Source: an uncultured Microbulbifer sp.
GTDB lineage: Bacteria > Pseudomonadota > Gammaproteobacteria > Pseudomonadales > Cellvibrionaceae
Assembly: GCF_913055755.1 (NCBI RefSeq)
Contig: NZ_CAJXKH010000014.1
Span: 1-49,181 of the forward strand
Reading direction: 5' to 3'
Length of the DNA: 49,181 bases
Shown: positions 9,425 to 17,746 of the stretch, piece by piece
How positions within the stretch are numbered: position 1 is the first letter of the stretch
How the letters are laid out: the number at the start of each line of letters is the position of its first letter
The notes under the pieces: generated by a model
The model's database searches: none
Told to the model about the DNA's origin: nothing
Seen by the model: the letters and a program-made list of their open reading frames with translations, nothing else
Position numbers and translations under genes: made by a program

Positions 9425-10275
9425 GTGTTGTGGGTTTCCGGCGTGTTGGATGCCTCTTCGTCGGCAACTTCCAGGGCTTCGTCGGCCAGCGCTTCCGGCG
9501 CCGGCTCGGTGGCCTGCTCTGCTTCAGGGTAGTCTTCCACCTGCAGTTCTGATGCATTTTCCTCGCCGGCAGGCTCGGATTCCGCGGCAGCGCTTTCACT
9601 GTCATCGGCGGCTGCAACGTCTTCCGCGCCTTCCGCTTCGGGCTGCGCGTCCTCACCTGCGGGCGCCTGCTCCACATCATCCGCTGCTGTGGCAGTCTCA
9701 CCGCCGCTGCCCTCACCCAGATCCAGCGCGGCATTGAGACTGTCGATATCGCGAATCTCCGCCAGGGTCGGCAGGTCTTCCAGGCTCTTCAGGTTAAAGT
9801 AATCGAGAAATTCCCGGGTGGTGGCGTAAAGTGACGGTTTGCCCGGCACATCCCGCTGGCCCACCACCTTGATCCAGCCCCGCTCGGACAGGCTTTTGAC
9901 GATATGGGAGCTCACCGCGACACCGCGAATTTCCTCGATATCGCCGCGGGTAATCGGCTGGCGATAGGCAATGATGGCCAGGGTTTCCAGGGTGGCACGG
10001 GAGTATTTCTGCGGTTTCTCTTCCCACATCTTGTTGATCCAGGGCGCCAGGTCTTCCGGCACCTGGAAGCGCCAGCCGCTGGCCACCTGCCGCAGTTCGA
10101 AACCGCGGTCGCTGCAGCTCTCGGCGATCTCTTCCAGCACCTTTCTCAGTTCGGTCTTTTCCGGCCGCTCGCCTTCGTCGATCAGCGACAGCAGCTTGTC
10201 TTCGGTCAGGGGCTGGGCCGCGGCAAGCAGCGCACCCTCTACAATCCGGCGCAGTAATTCCGGGGCAATACTCAT
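9421..10275 (-). CDS. scpB: Segregation and condensation protein B
   Basis: A 284-residue accessory subunit of the SMC-ScpAB condensin. The folded part (about 1-190) shows the paired winged-helix pattern with family motifs such as [41 protein letters not shown] and [14 protein letters not shown]. After about residue 190 comes a long tail of Glu, Asp, Ala and Pro with almost no order-promoting residues, longer than in most ScpB proteins. It lies 21 bases after scpA and overlaps rluB by four bases. It binds the C-terminal part of ScpA and helps compact and segregate the chromosome. Confidence 0.93.
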   Translation of the reverse strand: MSIAPELLRRIVEGALLAAAQPLTEDKLLSLIDEGERPEKTELRKVLEEIAESCSDRGFELRQVASGWRFQVPEDLAPWINKMWEEKPQKYSRATLETLAIIAYRQPITRGDIEEIRGVAVSSHIVKSLSERGWIKVVGQRDVPGKPSLYATTREFLDYFNLKSLEDLPTLAEIRDIDSLNAALDLGEGSGGETATAADDVEQAPAGEDAQPEAEGAEDVAAADDSESAAAESEPAGEENASELQVEDYPEAEQATEPAPEALADEALEVADEEASNTPETHNT

Positions 10276-10296
10276 TTCAGCACAATCACTCGATGG

Positions 10297-11598
10297 TTAA
10301 CTGAGCGCCGGTGTTTGTTCGGCGTCTTCAGCGATAAATTCCTGTTCGGGGTCAGCAGTGTCTTCCGCTTGCTCCAGCGGCTTTTCTTCAGGTTCCCCTG
10401 CACGTTGTTCTTCGAGGCTCTCTTCAGACTGCACATCTGACAGTTCTTCAGAGCGCTCGTCAGCTTCCGCGGCTGTACCCTCGTGTTCGGGTTCCGGCTC
10501 GGCGAAAAGGCCGTCTTCGGCATCGCCGTCCCCACCCCGGCCGCCATCGGGGTCCTCGACCTCATCCCATTCGCTGCCCGCTTCCTCGGTGCCTTCCCCG
10601 GTGCCTTCCCGGGATTCGCTGCGGGCACGCACGTGGATGGGACCGAAGGCTTCGTTTTGCACCAGCTCCACCAGGGACTCCTTGACCAGCTCCATTACTG
10701 CCAGGAAGGTCACAACTACCCCCAGGCGTCCCTCTTCCGCCTGGAACAGGCTGACAAACGGCACAAACTGGCGGTGGCGAATTCTGTCCAGGACCTGGGT
10801 CATGCGCTCCCGGGTGGAGAGCTTTTCCCGCTCCACCTGGTGGCTTTCGAACATGTCCGCACGGCGCAGTACATCCGCCAGCGCAACCAGAACCTCTTTC
10901 AGGTCCACTTCCGGGTCCGGCCGCGTCAGTTTGCGGTCCGGGCCGGTGGCGCTGGCCTGGTGGATATCCCGCCCCACCCGCGGCAGCTCGTCGATATCTT
11001 CCGCGGCGGTCTTGAAGCGCTCGTATTCCTGCAGCCTGCGGATCAGGGCTGCGCGGGGGTCTTCCCCCTCTTCCTCTTCCGCCTCTGGCGGACGCGGCAA
11101 CAGCATGCGGGATTTGATCTCCGCCAGCATCGCCGCCATCACCAGGTATTCCGCCGCCAGCTCAAAGCGCATCGACGTCATCATTTCCACGTACGCCATG
11201 TACTGGCGCGTGATATCGGCGACGTTGATCTCGAGAATGTCCAGGTTCTGCCGGCGAATCAGGTACAGCAACAGGTCCAGCGGCCCTTCGAAGGCCTCCA
11301 GGATCACTTCCAGCGCGTCTGGCGGGATGTACAGATCGGCGGGCAGGTCGGTAAAGGCCTTGCCCTCTACCATGGCAAATGGCATCTCCCCCTGGCGCGG
11401 CGGCCCGTGCAGGGCGGCCTCGGCGCCGCCCTCGAGACCGGACGCTGCTTCCGCGGAGGTAGCTTCTGTGGCCCCAGGGGTTTCGGGCTCCCGCTGGTCA
11501 GGGCCAACCCCGGCGACGGATTCGCCGTCGTCGTCGGCTGACGCGGGGCTCGCCGACGCCTGGTCGACCACCACCTCTTCTAATTCTTCACTGGACAC
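10297..11598 (-). CDS. scpA: Segregation and condensation protein A (kleisin)
   Basis: A 433-residue kleisin that bridges SMC heads and binds ScpB. The conserved core begins near residue 75 with ALEVILEAFEGPLDLLLYLI, continues through EYLVMAAMLAEIKSRMLLP and ends with a winged helix (LVVTFLAVMELVKE-like). A 65-residue acidic N-terminal lead and a roughly 130-residue acidic C-terminal tail flank the core; typical ScpA is 240-290 residues. I place the start at GTG 11598 because AAGGA lies just upstream; the frame also opens at TTG 11622. Whether the N-terminal lead is made is uncertain, since an internal Met precedes the core. Both ScpA and ScpB here carry acidic tails. Confidence 0.9.
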   Translation of the reverse strand: MSSEELEEVVVDQASASPASADDDGESVAGVGPDQREPETPGATEATSAEAASGLEGGAEAALHGPPRQGEMPFAMVEGKAFTDLPADLYIPPDALEVILEAFEGPLDLLLYLIRRQNLDILEINVADITRQYMAYVEMMTSMRFELAAEYLVMAAMLAEIKSRMLLPRPPEAEEEEGEDPRAALIRRLQEYERFKTAAEDIDELPRVGRDIHQASATGPDRKLTRPDPEVDLKEVLVALADVLRRADMFESHQVEREKLSTRERMTQVLDRIRHRQFVPFVSLFQAEEGRLGVVVTFLAVMELVKESLVELVQNEAFGPIHVRARSESREGTGEGTEEAGSEWDEVEDPDGGRGGDGDAEDGLFAEPEPEHEGTAAEADERSEELSDVQSEESLEEQRAGEPEEKPLEQAEDTADPEQEFIAEDAEQTPALS

Positions 11599-11643
11599 AC
11601 TGCAGTCCTTCGGCAAAACCAAACGGGCGATTATACATCAGTG

Positions 11644-12267
11644 TCAGCCGATAATTTCATCAATCGAGCCACATCCCTGACGCACCAGTACCGGTTCATC
11701 GCCGGTCAGGTCCACTACCGTGGTGGCTTCGAGGCCGCAGAAACCGCCATCGATCACCAGTTCCACCTGGTGTTCCAGGGTGTCGCGAATATCGTAGGGA
11801 TCGGTCAGCGGCTGGTCGTCCCCGGGCATGATCAGGCTACAGGTCATCAGCGGCTCCCCGAGGGCCTCGATCAGCGCCTGCACAATGGCGTTGTCCGGCA
11901 CCCGCAGGCCGATGGTCTTGCGCCTGGGGTGCAGCAGCCGCCGCGGCACTTCCGAGGTGCCGGGCATGATGAAGGTATAGGGCCCGGGGGTGTGGTTCTT
12001 CAGCAGGCGGAACATCTGGTTGTCCACCTTGGCGTAACTTGCCAGCTCCGACAGGTCCCGGCACATCAGAGTGAAGTTGTGGTCCTTGTCCAGCTGGCGG
12101 ATCGCCCGCACCCGCTCCAGCGCCAGCTTCTCTCCCAGCCGGCAGCCGAGCGAGTAGGCGGAGTCGGTGGGCAACACGATCACTCCGCCGGAGGCGACGA
12201 TGTCTGCGGCCTGATTGACCAGCCGAGCCTGGGGGTTTTCTGGATGAATCTGGAAAAACTGCGCCAC
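11644..12267 (-). CDS. yciO: YciO/YrdC/Sua5-family protein (threonylcarbamoyl-AMP synthase-like)
   Basis: A 207-residue protein of the YrdC fold, relative of TsaC/Sua5, which make threonylcarbamoyl-AMP for the t6A modification of tRNA. N-terminal GGVIVLPTDSAYSLGC, then RAIRQLDKDHNFTLMCRDLSELASYA and NHTPGPYTFIMP match YciO specifically, where the KxR/SxN loops differ from TsaC. The E. coli YciO activity is reported as weak, so its exact job is not settled. Position between rnm and scpA reproduces the widespread gammaproteobacterial gene order. It begins 3 bases after the rnm stop. Confidence 0.88.
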   Translation of the reverse strand: MAQFFQIHPENPQARLVNQAADIVASGGVIVLPTDSAYSLGCRLGEKLALERVRAIRQLDKDHNFTLMCRDLSELASYAKVDNQMFRLLKNHTPGPYTFIMPGTSEVPRRLLHPRRKTIGLRVPDNAIVQALIEALGEPLMTCSLIMPGDDQPLTDPYDIRDTLEHQVELVIDGGFCGLEATTVVDLTGDEPVLVRQGCGSIDEIIG

Positions 12268-12270
12268 TGC

Positions 12271-13215
12271 CTACTCCCTGTTTACCGCCTGATGACTTGG
12301 TTTATGGGCGCCAGTTTGCCACAGATTCCACACCGGCTCGACGCCCGCCGGCAGGTGTACCCCACCCAGTTCCCGCCAGGGCTGGTCCGGCTGGTGAAAG
12401 TCGCTGCCCAGGGAGGCCGCGAGGGGGAGCCCCTGCTCTGCAAGCCGCGCCAGCAGCGCGAGAATTTCCCGGGTCTGCACCGGGTTCTGCTGCCCGCATA
12501 CCACCTCCACCCCCTGCCCTCCGGCAACGGCAAAATCCAGCAACAGGCTCTGCAGCCTGGTGCGGGTCAGGCCGTACTTGAGCGGGTGCGCCAGCACTGC
12601 GGTACCGCCCGCGGCGGCAATGCTGGCCACGGTATCCGCGAGGTGCGGCCAGTCCACAGCCACGTCACCGGCCTTGCCGGCACCCAGGTAGCGCTTGAAC
12701 GCCCGCGCCGTATCCTCCACGTGACCGGCCTCTACCAGCCAGCGGGCAAAATGCGGGCGCCCGATCACCCCGTCACCCGCCAGCGCCCGGGCGCCGGCCA
12801 GGGCGCCTGCGAATCCGCGCTTTTCGAGCTTCTGCGCAATGCGCTCGGCGCGCTCCTGGCGCAACAGATCCCGCTGCGCGATGGCCTTGAGAATTGCCGT
12901 GGATTGCCGGTCAAAGTTCAATCCGACCACATGCACCACTCGCGCTCCCCAGCGGGCGGTCAATTCGATACCCGGTACCAACACCACCCCCTGCGCCAAA
13001 GCCGCCTCAGATGCCTCCTGCAGCCCCTGAACGGTGTCGTGATCTGTGACCGCCAGCACAGTCACACCGTGGGATTTCGCCCTCGACACCAGCGCTGTAG
13101 GGCTTAAAATACCGTCCGAAGCCGCGCTGTGGCAGTGCAGGTCAATCTGACCGGCCAGCGTGTTTTCAGTCAGGGCCTCGCGCCCTACCGGGACTGGATT
13201 CATTGCTAAATTCAT
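12271..13215 (-). CDS. rnm: PHP-domain 5'-3' exoribonuclease, RNase AM/YciV
   Basis: A 314-residue PHP-family phosphoesterase. The metal-binding motifs are clear: DLHCHSAASDG near residue 25, VTDHDT near 57, PGIELTARWG near 83 and the late SDFHQPDQPW. The E. coli homologue (YciV/Rnm, RNase AM) trims 5' ends of 5S, 16S and 23S rRNA precursors and degrades short oligonucleotides. It is the first gene of the minus-strand five-gene run. Two starts are close together (13215 and 13203), neither with a strong ribosome site; the longer is given. The promoter should lie in the 254-base divergent gap to 13470. Confidence 0.87.
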   Translation of the reverse strand: MNLAMNPVPVGREALTENTLAGQIDLHCHSAASDGILSPTALVSRAKSHGVTVLAVTDHDTVQGLQEASEAALAQGVVLVPGIELTARWGARVVHVVGLNFDRQSTAILKAIAQRDLLRQERAERIAQKLEKRGFAGALAGARALAGDGVIGRPHFARWLVEAGHVEDTARAFKRYLGAGKAGDVAVDWPHLADTVASIAAAGGTAVLAHPLKYGLTRTRLQSLLLDFAVAGGQGVEVVCGQQNPVQTREILALLARLAEQGLPLAASLGSDFHQPDQPWRELGGVHLPAGVEPVWNLWQTGAHKPSHQAVNRE

Positions 13216-13469
13216 TCTGGCAACCAGGTTTGTTCAGGATCACCGCAGCGCGCCACGCAAGATGGAATCTTCGGGCTACTTTCTTACATTGCCCGGTGAA
13301 CATTTGCCGATACCGATGGTCTCAGAGCAATCCGTTCACAGGATCCAGGCACAACTCGGCGCCCGTTCGTCGACACAAGGTTTCAGGGATAAGGCCCCGC
13401 GCGCGGGGGTTCATTTTCGCCGCTGACAGCTGTTGTGTCAGCCAGCGGGCATTATCACCGGAACAGGCC

Positions 13470-14225
13470 ATGACCGATACCAGACAGAACTCAACTACCA
13501 GCACAGACCTGCCGAGCGACGCACAGGCGGCACAGTCGCAGAAGCCACACAAGGAAAGCCTGCTGGGCAACCTGCTGCTCAATATCGTTATCCCCACCCT
13601 GATTCTCACCAAGCTGTCCGGCGACGACTGGCTGGGCACCAAGTGGGCCATTGTGGTGGCACTTTCGTTCCCGGTGATATACGGGCTGCGCGACCTCAAG
13701 CGCTCCGGCAAGGTCAACTTCTTTTCCGCCCTGGGTGTCATCAGTATCCTGCTCACCGGCGGCATGAGCCTGCTGGAGCTGGAAGCCAAATACATCGCGA
13801 TCAAGGAAGCCGCCATTCCCGGCCTGCTGGGGATTGCCACCATCGCCTCGCTGCGCACCCGCTGGCCGCTGGTGCGCACGCTGATCTACAACGAGCGCAT
13901 CCTCGACACCGCAAAAATTGCCCGCGCGCTGGAAACCCGCGGCAATACCGGCCTGTTCGAGCGCACGTTACAGCACGCCTCGTGGATGATTGCCGGTTCA
14001 TTTTTTGTGTCGTCCGCGCTGAACTACCTCCTCGCCGAAGTGCTGCTGAAAAGCCCTCCGGGGACCGAGGCCTTCAACGAGGAACTGGGCAAAATGACAG
14101 CCCTTAGCTTCCCGGTGATCGCCCTGCCCGCCACCATCATCCTGATGCTGGTGCTGGTATTCCTGTTTCGCCGCATTGGCAAACTGACCGGCCTGAAGCT
14201 GGAAGAAATCATGGTTCAGCAATAA
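13470..14225 (+). CDS. Multi-pass membrane protein, YciB/VC0807-like
   Basis: A 251-residue integral inner-membrane protein with about five or six hydrophobic segments, among them NLLLNIVIPTLILTKLS, WAIVVALSFPVIYGLRDL, ALGVISILLTGGMSLLEL and a C-terminal IALPATIILMLVLVFLF. It resembles the uncharacterised VC0807 group, related in topology to YciB (septation protein A). The next gene encodes YciI, a linkage also seen for yciB. The start at ATG 13470 (MTDTRQNS) follows a GGAACAGG stretch; the frame opens at 13203, but that upstream part is non-protein-like. Function is unknown; a role in the envelope or cell division is inferred from gene neighbourhood only. Confidence 0.7.
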   Translation: MTDTRQNSTTSTDLPSDAQAAQSQKPHKESLLGNLLLNIVIPTLILTKLSGDDWLGTKWAIVVALSFPVIYGLRDLKRSGKVNFFSALGVISILLTGGMSLLELEAKYIAIKEAAIPGLLGIATIASLRTRWPLVRTLIYNERILDTAKIARALETRGNTGLFERTLQHASWMIAGSFFVSSALNYLLAEVLLKSPPGTEAFNEELGKMTALSFPVIALPATIILMLVLVFLFRRIGKLTGLKLEEIMVQQ

Positions 14226-14273
14226 ACGCGCTGAGCCACCCTCTAAATAAGACTAAGGATTGAACGACCGACC

Positions 14274-14573
14274 ATGTGGTACGCCATCATCAGCCAGGAC
14301 GTTGCAAACAGCCTTCCACTGCGCAAAGGTGCGCGCCCCGCCCATATCGAGCGCCTGAACGCACTCAAGGACCAGGGGCGCCTGCTGATTGCCGGCCCCA
14401 ACCCGGCAATCGACAGCGAAGACCCGGGCGAAGCCGGTTTCAGCGGCAGCCTGGTAGTGGCGGAGTTCCCCAGCCTGGAAGAGGCAAAAACATGGGCCGA
14501 CGCGGACCCTTATGTGGAAGCCGGTGTCTATGCCTCCGTAACCGTAAAGCCTTTCAAACTGGTTTTACCCTGA
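14274..14573 (+). CDS. yciI: YciI-family protein
   Basis: A 99-residue dimeric alpha/beta protein of the ferredoxin-like YciI family. The family His is in ARPAHIERL (H24), and the conserved [12 protein letters not shown] segment supplies the second active-site region. Full length for the family, with start ATG 14274 in the normal place (MWYAIISQD). Homologues have hydrolase or dehydrohalogenase-like pockets, but the natural substrate is unknown. It lies 48 bases after the YciB/VC0807-like gene and just before an SH3-domain gene, probably in one transcription unit. Confidence 0.88.
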   Translation: MWYAIISQDVANSLPLRKGARPAHIERLNALKDQGRLLIAGPNPAIDSEDPGEAGFSGSLVVAEFPSLEEAKTWADADPYVEAGVYASVTVKPFKLVLP

Positions 14574-14626
14574 ACCCTTCCGAACAACAGTATAAAAATA
14601 CGCACCAGCGAATGTTTTACCTATCG

Positions 14627-15310
14627 ATGAAAAAACTGCTTACCACCGTTTCCGCCGCCGCACTGCTATTCTCTGCTGCACACAGCCAGGCAATCAGCTC
14701 CGACCGCTACATCACCGACGAGCTGCACGTGCCGATGCGCTCGGGCCAGGGCAATGAGTTCCGCATCCTGCACCGCGGCCTGCCCAGCGGTACCAAACTC
14801 ACCCTGCTACAGGATTCCCCGGATACCGGGTGGGCCCAGGTGCGCACCCCGGGCGGCGAAGAAGGCTGGGTAAGGCGCCAGTACCTGGAGAGCGAACCGG
14901 TCGCAAAAATCAAACTGGAAAAGGCCGAGGAGCGACTGCGCCATATCGAAAGCCTGCAGGGCAACCTGGGCGGGGAAGTTCGCCGCCTTGAAGAGGAAAA
15001 CGGCAAACTCACCACAGCCCTCAAGTCCGAGCAGGAGCGCGCAACGCAACTGTCCCGGGAACTGAAAGAGCTCAAGTCCCTGTCTGCCGACGCGGTCGCC
15101 CTCAATCAGCGCCACCAGAAGCTGCTCAATCAGCACGAGCTGCTGAAGCAGAAGCAGGCCATGAGCGAGGCGGAAATCCAGCGTCTCAGCGGCAGCGAAA
15201 CCCAGAAGTGGTATATGTACGGTGCCCTTTCCGTGCTGATCGGTGCAATCATCGCAATGGCCGCTCCGCACTTCCGCCCGCGCAAGCGCCACTCCGAATG
15301 GGCCAACTGA
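14627..15310 (+). CDS. SH3-domain protein with coiled coil and C-terminal membrane anchor (YgiM-like)
   Basis: A 227-residue exported protein. It has a signal peptide (about 1-22, ending HSQA), a bacterial SH3 domain (26-85; ITDELHVPMRSGQGNEFRIL to GWVRRQYL), a long charged coiled coil (95-185) and a C-terminal membrane helix (about 195-214) followed by a basic cytoplasmic end (RPRKRH). This is the order of the TIGR04211/YgiM group. Such proteins probably bind cell-wall material. The start could instead be ATG 14612; neither has a good ribosome site, and both keep the signal peptide. It follows yciI and ends at a strong terminator. Confidence 0.82.
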   Translation: MKKLLTTVSAAALLFSAAHSQAISSDRYITDELHVPMRSGQGNEFRILHRGLPSGTKLTLLQDSPDTGWAQVRTPGGEEGWVRRQYLESEPVAKIKLEKAEERLRHIESLQGNLGGEVRRLEEENGKLTTALKSEQERATQLSRELKELKSLSADAVALNQRHQKLLNQHELLKQKQAMSEAEIQRLSGSETQKWYMYGALSVLIGAIIAMAAPHFRPRKRHSEWAN

Positions 15311-15369
15311 TCACCAGACAAGTCTTTCCCCGACAGTTGCCAGCCGGTTAGAATTTCCAGACCGGCGAT

Positions 15370-15399
15370 AAGAGCCCGGTCAATGACCGGGCTCTTTTG
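15370..15399 (+). terminator. Rho-independent terminator
   Basis: AAGAGCCCGGTC pairs with GACCGGGCTCTT around an AAT loop and runs into TTTTG. It ends the YciB-like/yciI/SH3 unit and insulates the cyclophilin operon 50 bases on. Confidence 0.88.
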
Positions 15400-15446
15400 T
15401 TATCAGACAGGTGCACAACAGAATTTGTGCCGGCCAGGGAAAACCC

Positions 15447-16115
15447 ATGAAAAATACCAAGATCCACTCTGCACGTAGCGCTGCATTTCGCGCTGCTCAC
15501 AGCAATCGATTCCTCCGGGGGACGCTCAGAAACGCACTGGGCATTCTTTGCTCCGCCCTGCTGCTGACTTTTTCCCTCACCGCGAGCGCCATTACCAACA
15601 ATCCCCGCGTGGTTCTGGAAACGGACCTGGGCAGCATTGAACTGGTTCTTTTTGCAGACAAGGCCCCGGTTACCGTGGAAAACTTTCTCGCCTATGTGGA
15701 CAGCGGCTTCTACGATGGCACCATCTTTCACCGCGTCATCCCCGGCTTTATGGCCCAGGGCGGCGGCTATACCTTCGATTTCCAGGAAAAGCCCACCCGC
15801 GCCCCGATCAAAAATGAATCCGACAACGGCCTGTCCAATGAGCGCGGCACCATCGCCATGGCGCGCACCGACGACCCCAACAGTGCGACCTCGCAGTTTT
15901 TTATCAACCTGGTAGACAACAGCCGCCTCGACGGCGGCACTGGAAAAGCCGGCTATACGGTGTTCGGCAAGGTATTGCTGGGGATGAGCGTGGTACAGCA
16001 GATTGCCGCCGAACCCAGGGGCCAGTTCAAGTCCTTCCCCGACGCACCCAATGCCGCAGTGCGTATACTGAAAGCCAGACGTAAATCCACAGATACCGGA
16101 GGCGCAGGCCAGTGA
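15447..16115 (+). CDS. ppiA: Periplasmic cyclophilin-type peptidyl-prolyl cis-trans isomerase
   Basis: A 222-residue cyclophilin that catalyses proline isomerisation during folding of exported proteins. An unusually long, basic N-terminal region precedes the hydrophobic signal core (LGILCSALLLTFSLTASA), so export is likely. The isomerase domain (about 52-215) has FHRVIPGFMAQGG, the catalytic Arg segment, MARTDDPNSATSQFFINLVDN and YTVFGKVLLGM. ATG 15447 follows AGGGAAAA; the earlier ATG at 15411 has no ribosome site. Its TGA overlaps the GTG of pdxJ, so it heads a four-gene coupled operon. Confidence 0.88.
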   Translation: MKNTKIHSARSAAFRAAHSNRFLRGTLRNALGILCSALLLTFSLTASAITNNPRVVLETDLGSIELVLFADKAPVTVENFLAYVDSGFYDGTIFHRVIPGFMAQGGGYTFDFQEKPTRAPIKNESDNGLSNERGTIAMARTDDPNSATSQFFINLVDNSRLDGGTGKAGYTVFGKVLLGMSVVQQIAAEPRGQFKSFPDAPNAAVRILKARRKSTDTGGAGQ

Positions 16116-16867
16116 TCGCATTGAGCGTCAACCTGAACAAGATTGCCCTGATTCGCAATTCCCGCGAGGGCAACTACCCGGATGTCGTGGCCCACGGCCG
16201 CACCTGCCTGGACGCCGGCGCAGAGGGTATTACCGTGCACCCGCGCCCGGACCAGCGCCATATCCGCCCGGGCGATGTGCGCGACCTGGCCCAGCTGTGC
16301 GCCACCCGCAAGGTGGAATTCAATGTGGAAGGCAATCCATTTGCCGGCCCCATGGGCAGCTATCCCGGGTTGTTGCCACTGGTGCAGGAAACCCGCCCAC
16401 AGCAATGCACCCTGGTTCCGGACAGTAACGACCAGCTGACCTCGGATCACGGCTTTGACCTGAGTCGCGACGGCAGCCGCCTGGAGCCCATTATCCGCGC
16501 ATTGAAAGACGCCGGCATTCGCGTCAGCCTGTTTATGGACCCGGACATCGAGCAAATCACCCGCGCGCGGGAAGCGGGCGCGGACCGCATCGAACTCTAT
16601 ACCGGCCCCTACGCCGAAGCGGTACTGCATCAGAGCCCGGACGCGGAAACGGTTTTCGCCAGCCATTGCGCGGCGGCGGAGCACGCCATCACCCTGGGGC
16701 TCGGGATCAACGCCGGCCACGATCTCAACCTGATCAACCTGCGCCGCTACCGCACCCTGCCCGGGCTACAGGAAGTGTCCATCGGCCACGCATTGACCGT
16801 GGACGCCATCAGTATGGGCCTGTCGGATGCGGTCAACGCCTACGTCAACTGTCTGGCAGGCAAGTAA
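16112..16867 (+). CDS. pdxJ: Pyridoxine 5'-phosphate synthase
   Basis: A 251-residue TIM-barrel enzyme that condenses 1-deoxyxylulose 5-phosphate with 3-amino-2-oxopropyl phosphate to give pyridoxine 5'-phosphate, the vitamin B6 ring-forming step. Family motifs include GAEGITVHPRPDQRHI, VEFNVEGNP, FMDPDIEQI, RIELYTGPYA and GLGINAGHDLNL. The N-terminus reads NLNKIALIRNSR where the E. coli type has NIDHIATLRNAR, as in the Bacteroidetes-type branch. Start GTG 16112 overlaps the ppi stop (GTGA), with GGAGG upstream. The gene is not in the common rnc-era-recO-pdxJ setting. pdxH for the last B6 step is found 24 kb away at 40579. Confidence 0.9.
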   Translation: MIALSVNLNKIALIRNSREGNYPDVVAHGRTCLDAGAEGITVHPRPDQRHIRPGDVRDLAQLCATRKVEFNVEGNPFAGPMGSYPGLLPLVQETRPQQCTLVPDSNDQLTSDHGFDLSRDGSRLEPIIRALKDAGIRVSLFMDPDIEQITRAREAGADRIELYTGPYAEAVLHQSPDAETVFASHCAAAEHAITLGLGINAGHDLNLINLRRYRTLPGLQEVSIGHALTVDAISMGLSDAVNAYVNCLAGK

Positions 16868-17746
16868 TTGCAGGCTGCAGCCCCGACACTGAATATCATC
16901 GGCGCCGGCAGGCTCGGCAGGACCCTCGCGCGGCTGTGGTCCGAGCGAGGTGTCTTTACCATCGCCGGCCTCTGCAACCGCAGTAACGAGTCCACGGCGT
17001 CGGCGCGGGAGTTTATCGGTGCCGGCAAAATCTGCGGCCACATCGCAGACCTTCCGGACGCCGACTGCTGGCTGATTGCGACCGGCGATGCCGATATTGC
17101 CGCCACCGCGCTATTGCTGGCCCGGCGCCTCGACGGTCAGCGACCGCTGGTGTTCCACTGCAGCGGCGCGCTGCCCGCTTCCGTGCTGGAGCCCTGCCGC
17201 CCCGCCACCCTGGCCAGTGCCCATCCGGTACACAGTTTTGCCGAGCCCCAGCACTCCCTGGAGGCGTTTGCCGGCAGTACCGTTACGCTTGAAGGTGACG
17301 ACGAGGGGCGGGCATTGCTCGGTCGCGCATTTTCCGCAGTGGGTTGCGAACTGCTCACCCTCAACCCGCAACAAAAAGTGCTGTATCACACGGGTTCGGT
17401 GATGGCGTGCAATTACCTGACGGTACTGCTCGATCAGAGCCTGAAGGTATTTGCCGCCGCCGGTATTGCAGAATCCAGCGCACGCAAATTACTCGAACCC
17501 ATCGTGACCCAGACGGTGCGCAATAATTTTGCCCTGGGCCCTGCCAGGGCGCTCACCGGGCCCATCGCCCGCGGCGATGGGGAGACGGTTGCACGCCAGC
17601 TGCACGCGCTGGCGCAAGTGGATGAAAAAATCCTGAATAGCTACCGCACCCTGGGCCAGGCGGGAGTGGAGCTGGCAAAGAAATCCGGGCTGGATGAGAA
17701 GCAGGTCCGGCAACTGGAAAGTATTTTACGAGAACAGGCACAGTGA
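16868..17746 (+). CDS. Rossmann-fold/DUF2520 dehydrogenase-like protein
   Basis: A 292-residue two-domain protein. It has an N-terminal NAD(P)-binding Rossmann fold with GAGRLGRTLARLW (about 12-24) and ATGDADIAATA, then a helical DUF2520 domain containing ASAHPVHSF, SVMACNYLTVLLDQSL and GPIARGD. The layout is like 3-hydroxyisobutyrate or pyrroline-5-carboxylate dehydrogenases, but the substrate is not known. It begins at TTG 16868, immediately after the pdxJ TAA, and ends overlapping the next start (GTGA). The tight packing says it is co-translated with pdxJ; a link to B6 metabolism is inference only. Confidence 0.82.
   Translation: MQAAAPTLNIIGAGRLGRTLARLWSERGVFTIAGLCNRSNESTASAREFIGAGKICGHIADLPDADCWLIATGDADIAATALLLARRLDGQRPLVFHCSGALPASVLEPCRPATLASAHPVHSFAEPQHSLEAFAGSTVTLEGDDEGRALLGRAFSAVGCELLTLNPQQKVLYHTGSVMACNYLTVLLDQSLKVFAAAGIAESSARKLLEPIVTQTVRNNFALGPARALTGPIARGDGETVARQLHALAQVDEKILNSYRTLGQAGVELAKKSGLDEKQVRQLESILREQAQ

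Noticed and set aside
10358..11680. 440-codon plus-strand frame antisense to scpA
   Set aside because: Ser/Arg-rich composition produced by the complement of acidic codons; scpA motifs are clear on the other strand.
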